NCBI RefSeq assembly: GCF_000247695.1
Contig: NW_004624800.1
Span: 9,537,482 to 9,601,481 of the forward strand
DNA from: Heterocephalus glaber
Lineage: Eukaryota > Chordata > Mammalia > Rodentia > Bathyergidae
Direction: 5' to 3'
DNA: 64,000 bases
The notes beneath the pieces were generated by a model. It was not told the origin of the DNA. It searched no databases and saw nothing but the letters and a program-made list of their open reading frames with translations. Made by a program: the position numbers and the translations under genes. Shown piece after piece: positions 34,719 to 44,274 of the stretch; position 1 is the stretch's first letter; each line of letters begins with the position of its first letter.

Positions 34719-35344
34719 AGCCGGAAGTAAATATTTATGCTTGTATATAAGAATATCTGTAGGGAATAGGAAAGGGGATGTTACCAGAACCCCTGCAGTG
34801 AGTCCTGTTGTCCTGTGAGCCATGACAGCACATGATGAACTAAAGAATAAAGACAGGAAATGAGACTTAGAGAACAAGCTGGGCTTTGGGCCTGACTAGT
34901 TCTGCTCTGGGCAGCAAAGACAAAGGCACCCTGAGCTTACTACTATTTATGTTCATAGAGAGTATCAAATGCCTCAGAGGGCAGCGATTATCCTAAATTG
35001 ACAAGGATCTTATAATCAGAGGAAGTATCAGATGACTCAGAGTGGGGTGGTAATCCTATGACCATGAGGATTTTGTGCTGATGGGGCTCTTAGGTTAATG
35101 AGGAGCTTAAATTGATTAGAACGGTGAGGTGAGTAAAACATTCTTACAACAGTAGGTGGGATAAATTAAAGTAATAAGAATTTGTCTCTCCCCGGGTGAA
35201 ACCTTTCCTCTCAGTTCTCAGAGAATCAGGATGTCTTTAGCTGATGTAATCTTTCCCTTGAGCATCACAGCATCACAGGACTATTGAGGCCTTAGACAGC
35301 CCTAATCATAATTTAATTGTGAAATAATTTTCCCCAAAATTATG
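34719..35344 (+). mobile_element. Unnamed ERV LTR, plus orientation
   Basis: This is the second member of the family at 16144-16812, in opposite orientation. Shared blocks are GGGAATAGGAAAGGGG, CAGAACCCCTGCAGTGAGTCC, TGTGAGCCATGACAGCA, AATAAAGACAGGAAATGAGACTTAGAG and GCAAAGACAAAGGC. TACAGTG is present at 34712-34718 and 35345-35351. The distal half diverges from the first copy. Confidence 0.6.
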
Positions 35345-35349
35345 TACAG

Positions 35350-36160
35350 TGGCTCCCAACACATACCTTTTCTGCAGCTAGGGCATGAGTATGATGGTTT
35401 GAATATAGTACATCTTAAATTGAATTGGGATTGGGTTTCTTGTTTATCATTACCCTCAGTGCAGCACTAAATTCTAAATTCAGAAATAGCGCCAGTGTTT
35501 GGTGTGTCCTGTTCACCAAACTGTTTTTCTCACTGGTGATGTTAGATCCTTGGCCTTAGAACTGTACTCTGAATTTATGCTTCTGATAAGTTAGCTCCCT
35601 ATTCTGCAGGGTTATTTAAGTTTCTCATCACTTGAGTGTGTTAACCTGATTGCTGGGCACATGGGAGGGGGCTTCCCCCTTTCTCCCTATCATTTTCCAG
35701 TCTCAAGGAGCTTCCTGGCCATGGGGCTTGGTCAACATTTGCTTTTTTACACGTGTTTGCTGTGATCTTGCCTCTCCACCAGCAGCAGGAGACATCTAAT
35801 ACTCTGGGTTCCATATACAATCATGTTTGTCTCCTAAGAGAAGGTGTTTTCTTTGTTTTCCTTTTCCTAGTTTAAATGAATATTTACTTATACTGTGGAA
35901 GAAAAGGATTTGTTGGTCTTTCCAAAGCATAATATTTTTTCCTATGTTTTAATTGTTTCACCCAGAGATATTGCTGCTTTATTCCTTAGTCTGTAACATC
36001 AAATCTTGTTCCCAACTTTCTTTCTGTATTAGAAGTCTTTGGAGAAGAATCTGAAAGTACATGAGAACTTGTCTCATATCTGTGGCTCCCTGGGATTTTA
36101 CGTTTCTGTGTAAGTTGTTCTAAGAGTCCCTCAAGCTACCCTATATTTTACAGTTCACTG
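35350..36160 (-). mobile_element. Probable L1M 5'UTR, minus orientation
   Basis: Moderately GC-rich sequence (GGGCACATGGGAGGGGGCTTCC, TGGCCATGGGGCTTGG, CTCCACCAGCAGCAGG) follows the LTR at the place where the 5'UTR of the minus-strand L1 would be expected. The match is weaker than for other segments. Confidence 0.4.
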
Positions 36161-36169
36161 AGAGGACTC

Positions 36170-36860
36170 ACAGGACTCAGCATAGAGTCAATTTACAAGT
36201 ATGGTATATTACATTGAAAGAATACAAACAGAATCAGAAAAGTGAGAAAAGAGCAAGGGTGAAATCCAGAGATAGAATCCTTTCCAAGCGGAGTCAGTGG
36301 ATGTATCTGATTCCTCCAGTAATGATTTCTGACAAGTGTTATAAAATGCTTTCTGACAAGGATGCTCATTAGAGACTCAGTGCACAAGGTTTTTATTGGA
36401 TTATGTCAGCACCCTGTACCTAGTGAGTACAAAATTACAGGAGGAGGAGGAAAGCAAGTTTACAACACAAATCACATTGTTTGAATAATTTAGGCATGGG
36501 GGGGCCATTTTTTATTAGAGAATTGTGGGAACTCTTCATAAATTCAATTTCCCAAACACTAGTCAAAATCCAAGTTTATAAGCTTGACTTTTATGGTCAG
36601 CAGTCTCAGGTCTGCTATGTGAATTGTTTTCTGAAAATTTGTTCCTCTACAACTTGGTAAAAACTTTACAGTTTGTCTTGTCCACTTTTACAATGGTCTT
36701 TTCTTCTTCACAGGCTCTTCTACAGATGATCAGGGCTTGTATCTCATCACTCCATGAAAGTCTGTGTCTTTCCTGAAGTTTTTAGACTAATTGCCTTCAA
36801 GCCTCAGCTTTCTTTTGGAATTAGAAGCCACGTATTTATATATTACCTGAATTTGTGTAT
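36170..36860. mobile_element. Ancient LTR, MER21-like
   Basis: AGGACTCAGCATAGAGTC, AATTTACAAGTATGGT, GCTCATTAGAGACTCAGTGCACAAGGTTTTTATTGG, TCAGCACCCTGTACCTAG, AACACAAATCACATTGTTTG and AATTTAGGCATGG follow the order of an ERVL-class LTR that I associate with MER21. GTTTTTATTGG may be an antisense polyadenylation signal, which would put the LTR on the minus strand. Confidence 0.5.
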
Positions 36861-36864
36861 TTAC

Positions 36865-37450
36865 AATGAGAGTTATGTTCTTCCCAGCTTTCCACATTCT
36901 AAGAGGAAGCCAGAGGTCACTTTAGATTTATAAATACCTAAAATGTTATTGGAAGAGTACTTATCTCTAATTTTGTTGATCTATATTCAGGGCTTACAAT
37001 AGAGAAGCTAATTCATGGATATTTTTAACTTATGCTTCAGTCAATGAACAGCTTTTAAAATGTATATTTTTTCATTGTTGTATACTGAGTGCTGTATGAT
37101 CTATTAATTCAAATGTGTTCATCATTTTGTTCACAATAGAGAGAAAGGATATTGACATAATTTTAAGAAAAGTAGTCCTTGACATTATTAAATATATTGT
37201 TAACACTGAATAGGCAATTAATGGCCTGTTAGTAGTAATAGTACAGGATAGAAAAAACATGGAGCCCATGTTTAAGTCATAGATACCATATTTGTAACTT
37301 TTCTATTCATTAAAATTAAAATGAGTCCTCAAAAGCAATACTTGTACCACTTTCACAGCCAACTGTCACCATGTATATGCCCAGAGGTGCAAAAGTTAGT
37401 CTTCCACCAGAGATGTGTGTTCTTAGTTGACATCATCTACTCATAAGAGT
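36865..37450. other. AT-rich DNA, nothing assigned
   Basis: No gene or repeat recognised. The 65-codon minus-strand frame at 37072 has no features. Confidence 0.4.
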
Positions 37451-37452
37451 CC

Positions 37453-37802
37453 TTGGGCTGCATTAGTCAGCTTTACTAGTGCTGGGAAAAGTAGGTAACA
37501 CCTGAAATCTGAGGGAGGAGAGTTTTATTTTAACTCAAAATTTGAGAAGTTTCAGTCTTTGGTCAATTGTCTCCAAGACACTAGCATCACTGCCAAAGAG
37601 CATGGTGGAATAAAGCTTCTCACTTCATTGCAGCTAGGAGGCAGGGCACAGAGCTTAAGTCCCAGAAAGAAGGGGCTAGAGACAACATATAGCCCCAAGG
37701 TCATGCACCCCTGACTCACATAGACACACTGTAAGTGTGGTTTACTAATCCCATAGGTAGCTTTCAAGACAATGAAGTTGACAAAAAGATTAACCATCAC
37801 AT
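37453..37802 (-). mobile_element. MaLR-type LTR, minus orientation
   Basis: GCATTAGTCAGCTTTACTAGTGCTGGG, GAGAGTTTTATTTTAACTC, TCAGTCTTTGGTCAATTG, AGCTTCTCACTTCATTGCAGC, CCAAGGTCATGCACCCCTGACTC, GTAAGTGTGGTTTACTAATCCC and GAAGTTGACAAAAAGATTAACCATCACA. It is nearly full length and is the clearest of the five copies. Confidence 0.8.
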
Positions 37803-37809
37803 ACAGTAG

Positions 37810-38375
37810 GAACAAATCCTACATTTGTACATTTTTGTACTTTTTGTTATTGATTTTTCCATTTAAAATGCACTACCCTCTGGCATAGTGCTAAAGCTGT
37901 ATCTAGTGTTGCTAAATGCAAGGCTACGATGGGCCTTACATTGAATGGTAAATGAGATTCATTCAGGTATAAGTTATAATAATGTTGATCATAACATTAA
38001 CATTACTGAATCAGTCATAAATAAGAAAACTTTAAACAGAAACACAATAAAATAAGATTATATATCAAATGACTGATCAAAATACTGTGACAAGAGGCCT
38101 TAATGAACCTAACCTTGAACTTCCTCTAAGAGGAATGGTTCACTATTTGCTAACATATAGTGCTCACTTTGACTTTATAGAAGGCAATTTTCAGTAATAC
38201 TGAAAACCAATTCTAAATATGGAAAATATTCTGTTGTAAAGATTGATTTGTCAAATGCTACTTTATGCTTCATGCAATTTTGCAACTATGAGGATTATCA
38301 TATAATCTGATTAAATTTTAAATTAAAAACAGAATACAATAAGATACTTAATATTGCTTTTACAGTTAAAGGAAA
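37810..38375. other. AT-rich DNA, nothing assigned
   Basis: No recognised feature. Confidence 0.45.
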
Positions 38376-38377
38376 AT

Positions 38378-38586
38378 TGTGTGTGTGTGCGTGTGTGTAG
38401 TGCTGGGGATTGAACACAAGACGTTAGTACTGAGCTACATCCCTTGCTCCCTTCCCCATTTTTTTTTTTCACATATGTTCTCACTAAGTTACCAAATTGC
38501 CAAAGGTGGATTGAAATTTGTAACCTTCCTACCTCAGTCTCTGAGAGTTTTAGGATTACAAACATGTGTCGCCATACCCAGCTGAA
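38378..38586 (-). mobile_element. B1-dID dimeric SINE, minus orientation
   Basis: The plus strand reads, tail first: (GT)n, GTGCTGGGGATTGAACACAAGAC, ACTGAGCTACATCCC (inverse of an ID unit), an 11-bp poly-T linker, then TTCTCACTAAGTTACCAAATTGCC, CCTACCTCAGTCTCTGAG and TTAGGATTACAAACATGTG (inverse of a B1 unit). The order ID-linker-B1 in reverse is that of B1-dID. The tail has become (GT)n rather than poly-T. Confidence 0.9.
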
Positions 38587-38755
38587 GAATGCTTTTAGAT
38601 ATTTAGCCCATGACAATATTTATTATTTTGCTCATATTAAGATTGAACTAAAGATTTCATGGTATAGATTTAAGGTACCAATACTGTAACTCTAAAGGTA
38701 TAATTCGACAACATCAGTATCATAAGAAATGGAAGACTAGAAATTTGAAAATTCG

Positions 38756-38841
38756 GTCTCCCCCCACCCCCGCCACGGGGCTCGAACTCAGGACCTTGCG
38801 CTTGCAAGGCAGATGTGGTGCCACTGAGCTAAATCCCTTGC
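38756..38841 (-). mobile_element. ID-like SINE, minus orientation, C-rich tail
   Basis: CGGGGCTCGAACTCAGGACCTTGCGCTTGCAAGGCAG and GCCACTGAGCTAAATCCC are the inverse of an ID unit. Where poly-T is expected there is TCTCCCCCCACCCCCGCC, so the A-tail has turned into a G-rich one on the element strand. GAAAATTC/GAAAACTC at either side is a weak target duplication. Confidence 0.9.
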
Positions 38842-38863
38842 GAAAACTCATTCTAAATGACGT

Positions 38864-38998
38864 TTTTCCCCCTAGTATTGGAAAATGAATCTAAGGTCTT
38901 TATACTGAGGTAAATTCCTACACCTTTTTATTTTGAAGCGGGATATGGCTAATTTGCTCAAGCTGGACTCAGACCCACACTCCTCTTGACTCAGTCAT
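38864..38998 (-). mobile_element. Diverged B1-dID SINE, minus orientation
   Basis: TAGTATTGGAAAATGAATCTAAGG, TACTGAGGTAAATTCCTACACC, TTTTTATTTTGAAGCGGGATATGGC and CTCAAGCTGGACTCAGACCCACACTCCTCTTGACTCAG parallel the inverse of ID, linker and B1 in that order. It is much more diverged than the copy at 38378 and truncated within the B1 part. Confidence 0.65.
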
Positions 38999-39254
38999 GT
39001 GGTTATTAAATAGCAGTTTTAGTAAAAAGGACAAAGTGCCAACTATAAGTTTGTTGATATTCATTATAACTCTTTTCAAGATAAATAAATGCTTAGAGGA
39101 TAATATAACAAATATCCATAGGACCTTTACATCCAGTAATATTTTTAAATATTTTGACATATTTTATATATTCCTTGTTTGATAGGCCATTTTATAAAAT
39201 ATGTGGAATTCCACCATAAATAGTCCAACATGTACATATAAAAATAAGGATCTT

Positions 39255-39344
39255 AGAGCTGGGGTTTTAGCTCGTGGTTCCAGCTCCTCCCTTGCAAGTG
39301 CAAGTAACCAAGTTTGATCCTTGGTACCAAAAGAAAAAAAAAAT
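39255..39344 (+). mobile_element. ID-like SINE, plus orientation
   Basis: AGCTGGGGTTTTAGCTCGTGG (degenerate A box), CCCTTGCAAGTGCAAG, AGTTTGATCCTTGGTACC and an A-rich tail. It is the fourth SINE in about 1 kb. Confidence 0.9.
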
Positions 39345-40800
39345 TAAAAAGATCAATTATTTAACAAAATAAATTTCTTTGTAATTGTCACATGTAATCC
39401 CATAGTGCTTTAGGTAGCTGCTGAAACATTGGAGGGTAGTTTTATGGCTTTGGGGGGGCGATTAAAAGTCAGTTGTCCATAAGGAGACAGAAGCAGGTCT
39501 TGTCCTTCAATCATTACTACAGAGACTCTGATGGAAGGAGAGTGCCCCAGAGAGTGCTGGACAGAACCGCAAGGTGGTGTGTCTTGCAAGGAGTGACTAT
39601 AGTGTTTGTTCTCAAGAACAAGCCTAAGGGAGCCTTGTTGGTAAAGGTAACATCAGTTGACATCAAAAAGTTTACACTTCAGTGCCATTTACCTGAACAT
39701 TCAAGGAATTTATTGGAAATCAAAGGTGTAGTCTAGATGTCAAGAATGGAGAATTTGAATATTTTAGAAAAAGTGTTAGTTTCATGCCTACAAAATTTGT
39801 AATTTAACCCTGAAAATTATATCTCCTGATCTGAAAATTATCTCTGGTCATGTGATTGTGAACTACTCAAAAGAAAAAGAACTGTGACAGTCAGTGAAAA
39901 AGGACTGCTCTTGTATGTGACTTGATTCTAGAAAAACTACAGAATAACAAAGACCATCTTAGTAGGTCATGTGCCTAGAAATAAAACCAACTAGAATGGG
40001 AGATTCCCTTCACTTGAAACAGATGTTGTAAAGAAAAATGAGTAAGAAGGAGGCAATACAAGACTACTTCATATTGCTTGCAAATGAGGTAAAACTAACA
40101 TCACAAAAGAAACAATTACAAGTTCTGAAAGTTGAGAAGACATGAAAAAAATCACCTAACCATGTTAAATTAAGTAGAAGTGGATTTAACTCTTCATAAT
40201 GTTGAAATAAGTTGTATGTATGTGATCACAGTGAACACAGCAGAAGTAATTTCATACAATCTCATTATGAAGATAACATTTGAGTGGCACTTAAGTCCTA
40301 AAGAAGAGCTTGTCCTGGGTCTGTATATATAAGATGATCCAGTTATTATTTATATAAGGATGTGAGACAGGCAAGAATTAACTCTGTTACCTTACTTGTG
40401 GGAGCTATACAATTAACATGGATTTTCTACTCATAAAAGAGTCTATACTGATTTTTTAATTTTCATAATACGAAAATGAATTACTTCTTTTTAAAGGAAT
40501 AAACCTCTAAAAATGAGTTATCTGGGGTGCCAAGCCATAGATAATGAAACATTAAAATTGAGAAGTAGAATGAGGTTAGAAAATTGATTCATTAAAGAGC
40601 TTACAACTTTCATCAAATTACAAAATGAGGAGGAAATTACTGTATACAGGTCAATAATTTAAAAATGATTTAAGGAAAGAAACCTACAAAACTCAGTGAT
40701 ATCCACTATTATATTATCTAAAACAGTATGCTTTACAGCATAATTTAACTGAAGATCTAAAGAAAAACAGATGCCACAATAAAGGGAGGGTAATCATTAG
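39345..40800. other. Unassigned 1.45 kb
   Basis: Neither L1 nor LTR landmarks were recognised. 39473-39736 holds an 87-codon frame (Met start, Arg/Lys-rich, ending KKFTLQCHLPEHSRNLLEIKGVV) that resembles no protein I can identify with confidence. It has no upstream promoter or splice context that I can see. A fragment of a processed pseudogene or an old transposon is possible. I do not annotate it as a gene. Confidence 0.4.
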
Positions 40801-40805
40801 TTCAC

Positions 40806-41185
40806 AAAGCTCAGAAGTTGCCTCCTGATCTAAATATAAATACAGAAACACTGAACCAGCTGGAAAAGAAGTTAGGTCGAACTTTTCAAGACATTGGGGT
40901 AGGAAAAGACTTTATGAACAAAACCTCAGTTCCCCACGAACTAGCACAAACAATCAACAAGTGGGATCTCTTTGTATTAAAAACTTCTGCACAGCAAGAG
41001 AAACCACCAGCAGTGTGAAGAGACAACCCACAATGTGGGAAAAAATTTTCACCACCAGTCCCTCAGACAAAGGTCTACTATCTCAAATCTATAAAGAACT
41101 TAAAAAGATCAGACCTCCCAAATTTAAAGACCCAATCCAAAAATGGGCATCTGAAATGAACAGACATTTCTCACACAAATTATTA
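40806..41185 (+). mobile_element. L1 ORF2 C-terminal fragment, lacking the 3'UTR
   Basis: CTAAATATAAATACAGAAACACTG, GACATTGGGGTAGGAAAAGACTTTATGAAC, CTTCTGCACAGCAAGAGAAACCACC, TCAGACCTCCCAAATTTAAAGACCC and TGGGCATCTGAAATGAACAGACATTTCTC. It parallels 9950-10310 closely but is less damaged, with frames of 66 and 76 codons around a stop/frameshift near 41010. It stops abruptly before the 3'UTR, which is unusual for an L1 insertion. Confidence 0.9.
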
Positions 41186-41189
41186 AGAT

Positions 41190-41475
41190 AATTTAAAGCC
41201 CCATCTTAATTTCATTTGTGAATCTTAGCTGCTTTTTTTCACCTATTGTAGGATATCTGATAGTATTTTTAATTGGAGAATAAAAGAATAGCATAATATT
41301 TTTGCCTTCACACGTGAATGAAAATTAGGTAAGTATAGACATTGGAATTCTGTAGTTTCATTATGTTATATGATATCAATAAAACAGTTTCCATTTGAAG
41401 ATAATTTCTTTTCTATAATACATAGGTGGTGAAAATTGGTTTTTATAATTGAAGTCCAGTACATTTGTATATTTA
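41190..41475. other. AT-rich DNA, nothing assigned
   Basis: No recognised element. Confidence 0.4.
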
Positions 41476-41477
41476 GT

Positions 41478-41945
41478 TGCACACTGCATAATCATACATG
41501 TCAGTGGTCCCATAAGATCATAATGGAGCTGCAAAATTCCTATCACCACCAACATGATAGCTTTCATAATGTTGTAGTGTAATGCAATATCCATGTGTTT
41601 GTCGGAGTGCTGTGTAATCAAACCTGTGCTCCATGCAATAAACTTTATCTGCAAGCAAATCAAAAGGATACTATAAAGAATTGTATGCACAATCATGTAT
41701 CATGTATAATAATCAATAATGATAATAACAACCACATTACTGGTGATGAATTTACTACACAATATGTTTGATTGTGCTTTTAGAATGTAGTTCTGTAACT
41801 GCATGTCCTATCACCCAGCAGCATGAAGACACCTCTGTTGACTGCACCTTTTAGTTGCATGGATAGGTCACAGAGAGAGACCTACACAAGCTAGGCTTGT
41901 GTACGTGCATTTCATGATGTTGCTGCATTTGTAACAACAAAAGCC
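41478..41945 (-). mobile_element. Ancient DNA-transposon relic
   Basis: GTTGCACACTGCATAATCATACATG, GTGGTCCCATAAGATCATAATGGAGCTGCAAAATTCCTATCACC, CAATATCCATGTGTTTGTCGG and later CTAGGCTTGTGTACGTGCATTTCATGATGTTGC match, with decay, a mammalian DNA transposon whose ends read like CAGTCATGCGTCGCTTAACGA. I cannot give a secure family name. The minus-strand 106-codon frame (41376-41696) is incidental. Confidence 0.5.
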
Positions 41946-42214
41946 CTCTGAAATAAGCCAATGACTCCAGAGGCAGAATGATGAGAGAAGGAAGAGCTTT
42001 ATTTAGTAGCCGAAAAATGGAAAAGAGGAGCTCTGCTGGTAAATTAGCCTCCCCATTCCAGAGAGCTGGGGGGTTACAGATGCAGGATAGAAATGTTGAA
42101 GGAGAATGGTCAGGGCAATAAAGAACAGGAATATTCAGGTCTTTTCTGAGAAGAGGCAGAGATCTCTTTGGCTGCATTTACTGTCTGGTGCTTCTGATTA
42201 TGGTGGATGTCTCT
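41946..42214. other. Unclassified, possible LTR fragment
   Basis: Less AT-rich, with GAAGAGCTTTATTTAGTAG resembling an antisense AATAAA block of an LTR. No second copy was seen in the window. Confidence 0.3.
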
Positions 42215-42520
42215 TTTTCTTCTCAGTTTTTATTGGTACATATTTCCAACACATAATATTCCTTATGGTTTCCTTATGTATTTCCAATACATTATATTCC
42301 TTATGGGAGTTGGTACATGTATGTGACACATCTTAGTTTGGTTTTTTAACCCCTCTACCCCTTCTACTCTTAATCTTCTTTTAATATGAGAAAGATCTAG
42401 CTCTGTACTTATTACCTATCATTGATTTTGCTCTTTAGGAAGGCTTCTCATATAAGACAAACCATGTGATATTTACAATTACATGTCTGGTTTATTCTAT
42501 TTAACACTGTGGCCTGAAAG
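42215..42520 (-). mobile_element. L1 3'UTR, minus orientation
   Basis: TTTTTATTGGTACATATTTCC, GGTACATGTATGTGACACATC and AACCCCTCTACCCCTTCTACTC are the inverse of the L1 3'UTR seen at 11030-11150. TTACATGTCTGGTTTATTCTATTTAAC marks the approach to ORF2. Related copies lie at 43676 and 53378. Confidence 0.7.
42241..42306. repeat. 38-bp period tandem duplication in L1 3'UTR
   Basis: TATTTCCAAYACATWATATTCCTTATGG starts at 42241 and again at 42279, with two mismatches in 28 bases. Confidence 0.9.
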
Positions 42521-43080
42521 TGTCTTTAGCCCAAAGGATAAAGTCACAAACGTGACTGCTACAATACGAAGACAGAGAAAGCAACCATTTTGATCTTGCT
42601 GTAGTCTCTCAATAGCACATCTACAGGGCCAAATGAAGAGTCACTGTTTTCCGCCAGAACAGAAAAGTAACCTAGGCAACTGTTGCCTTCATAACCCACA
42701 CAGCAGAGGGGCTGTCTACAGCAAAGCTAGTGGGAGACTAACACTATATTGCCCAACTCTGTGACCTGCACAATTTGTAACTTTTAAATCAACTAAAAGG
42801 AAGTGCATCTAAATGGTTGATTTAAGATTTTCTGGTAACCCAATGACAAAATTGCCTGGTGATGTAGTTTTCAAAATATGTCTATATTGTTAAATGGCAC
42901 AATCATATTTAATTTCAATAAATATTCTTGCTACTTATTGTACATGTTGATTAAAATGTTGTATTTTTTTCTTCAACTCAAAGACTTCTGTTAGCATATT
43001 CCTCTATACTGTACTGCTCTAGTGTGATTTTATTTTCTTTGTGATCTTCAAGAACATTAATACTTGTATGCAGGATTATT
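42521..43080. other. Unassigned DNA
   Basis: 42520-42780 is somewhat GC-richer but shows no gene or known repeat. The rest is AT-rich. Confidence 0.4.
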
Positions 43081-43123
43081 TTCCTTTGCCTTTGACTCCT
43101 CTTTCACCCACTCTTACCCACCC

Positions 43124-43177
43124 ACTCACACACACACGCAGACATGCATGCACGCAAACACACACACACACACACAT
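43124..43177. repeat. (CA)n microsatellite, interrupted
   Basis: CACACACACACG, then GACATGCATGCACGCAAACA, then nine or so uninterrupted CA units. Confidence 0.95.
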
Positions 43178-43179
43178 TT

Positions 43180-43675
43180 TCTTTAACATTTTTCTCCTTA
43201 TCCAGAGATTTTCATGTGTTGCTGACAATGATTCAATGTTTTCCAACAAGTTGGTTAGCATTTATTTGTTTCCCAAGGAAGATTTAAATTTTGCTTGTAA
43301 ATTTGTTTGTCATCCTGATATATTGTATTTGTCTCAATCCACAGGTCTTCTATTATCCATTTATATTTTAATTATATCTTTTTATATTCTTAGATTTCTC
43401 ATTTTAAGGAATCAGTATTTCTATACTTAACAGACTTATTGATAAATTTATACTTTCTAAATTTTTGTTGTATGGTATATTTAAAAATGGTCTATTTTAT
43501 ATAAATTTCACTTCCGATCTTCTATACTGCCGAAGCAGTATTTAAGTATATTCTCTTTAAATTGCATAACTAACTTTCAGTTTTATTGAACTATTAATGA
43601 TATAGTTGAACAATGTCTACCAATTTCTTCATTTTCTACTTATTCTTTTAGTTGTTTCTTTTTCCAGTCTGCTTT
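43180..43675 (-). mobile_element. Probable old L1, minus orientation
   Basis: T-rich text of antisense-L1M character but without strong landmarks. The 129-codon plus-strand frame from 43041 is made by the (CA)n repeat and T-rich DNA. Confidence 0.35.
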
Positions 43676-43990
43676 TTAAAAAAACTTTTATTAATAAATG
43701 TTGCAATATATAATGATTGCATTCGCTGTAGGGAATTGGTACATGTACATAACATATTTTAATTGTTTTTTTCCTCTCTCCCACTCCCTTTTATTTTTCC
43801 AACATCAGATTCATTTATTTATAAGACCTTATAAAGTTAATTACTATGCATACAGATCATAAACCAGACTAATAGGCCAAAGAATACAGTAAACATGTAA
43901 GACAATTGTACTAGATCAAGGTACACTTTTAGATACATTGTCCATGCTGAATTATAATACTTTTTTCTCTTTCTTTTTTTCTATTACCTA
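43676..43990 (-). mobile_element. L1 3'UTR, minus orientation
   Basis: AAAAAAACTTTTATTAATAAATGTTGCAATATATAATGATTGC, GGGAATTGGTACATGTACATAACATATTTTAATTG and CTCTCTCCCACTCCC correspond to the inverse L1 3'UTR at 42215 and 53378. Confidence 0.65.
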
Positions 43991-44270
43991 TCTTTTATTT
44001 CATATTTATAAACCTTTCTGATTTTTAATTAATTATTTTCATGAGTTTATTTTACTTCCAGGATTGGCTCATGAATCATAACCCTTTTTAAAAATTAGTA
44101 ACTGCCTTTGGGTTTATGAAACACAATTTTAGTTATTCAGAGTCTATCTTATAATAGCTTTGCACTTCTTTTCATGTAGATTATAGAAGTCTTCATTTAC
44201 CAACTTTTTCCTTCTGGATTATATTTAAATAATGTCACTCCATTGTCTTTTGATACACCCACCAAACAGA
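43991..44270 (-). mobile_element. Old L1M, minus orientation
   Basis: ACTGCCTTTGGGTTTATGAAACACAATTTTAG, AGTCTATCTTATAATAGCTTTGCAC and CCAACTTTTTCCTTCTGG follow the antisense L1M pattern. It abuts a plus-strand L1 at about 44275. Confidence 0.5.
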
Positions 44271-44274
44271 ATTA

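Noticed and set aside
43041..43430. 129-codon plus-strand frame
   Set aside because: Its middle is the (CA)n microsatellite read as a Thr/His repeat and the rest is T-rich L1-like DNA giving hydrophobic residues.
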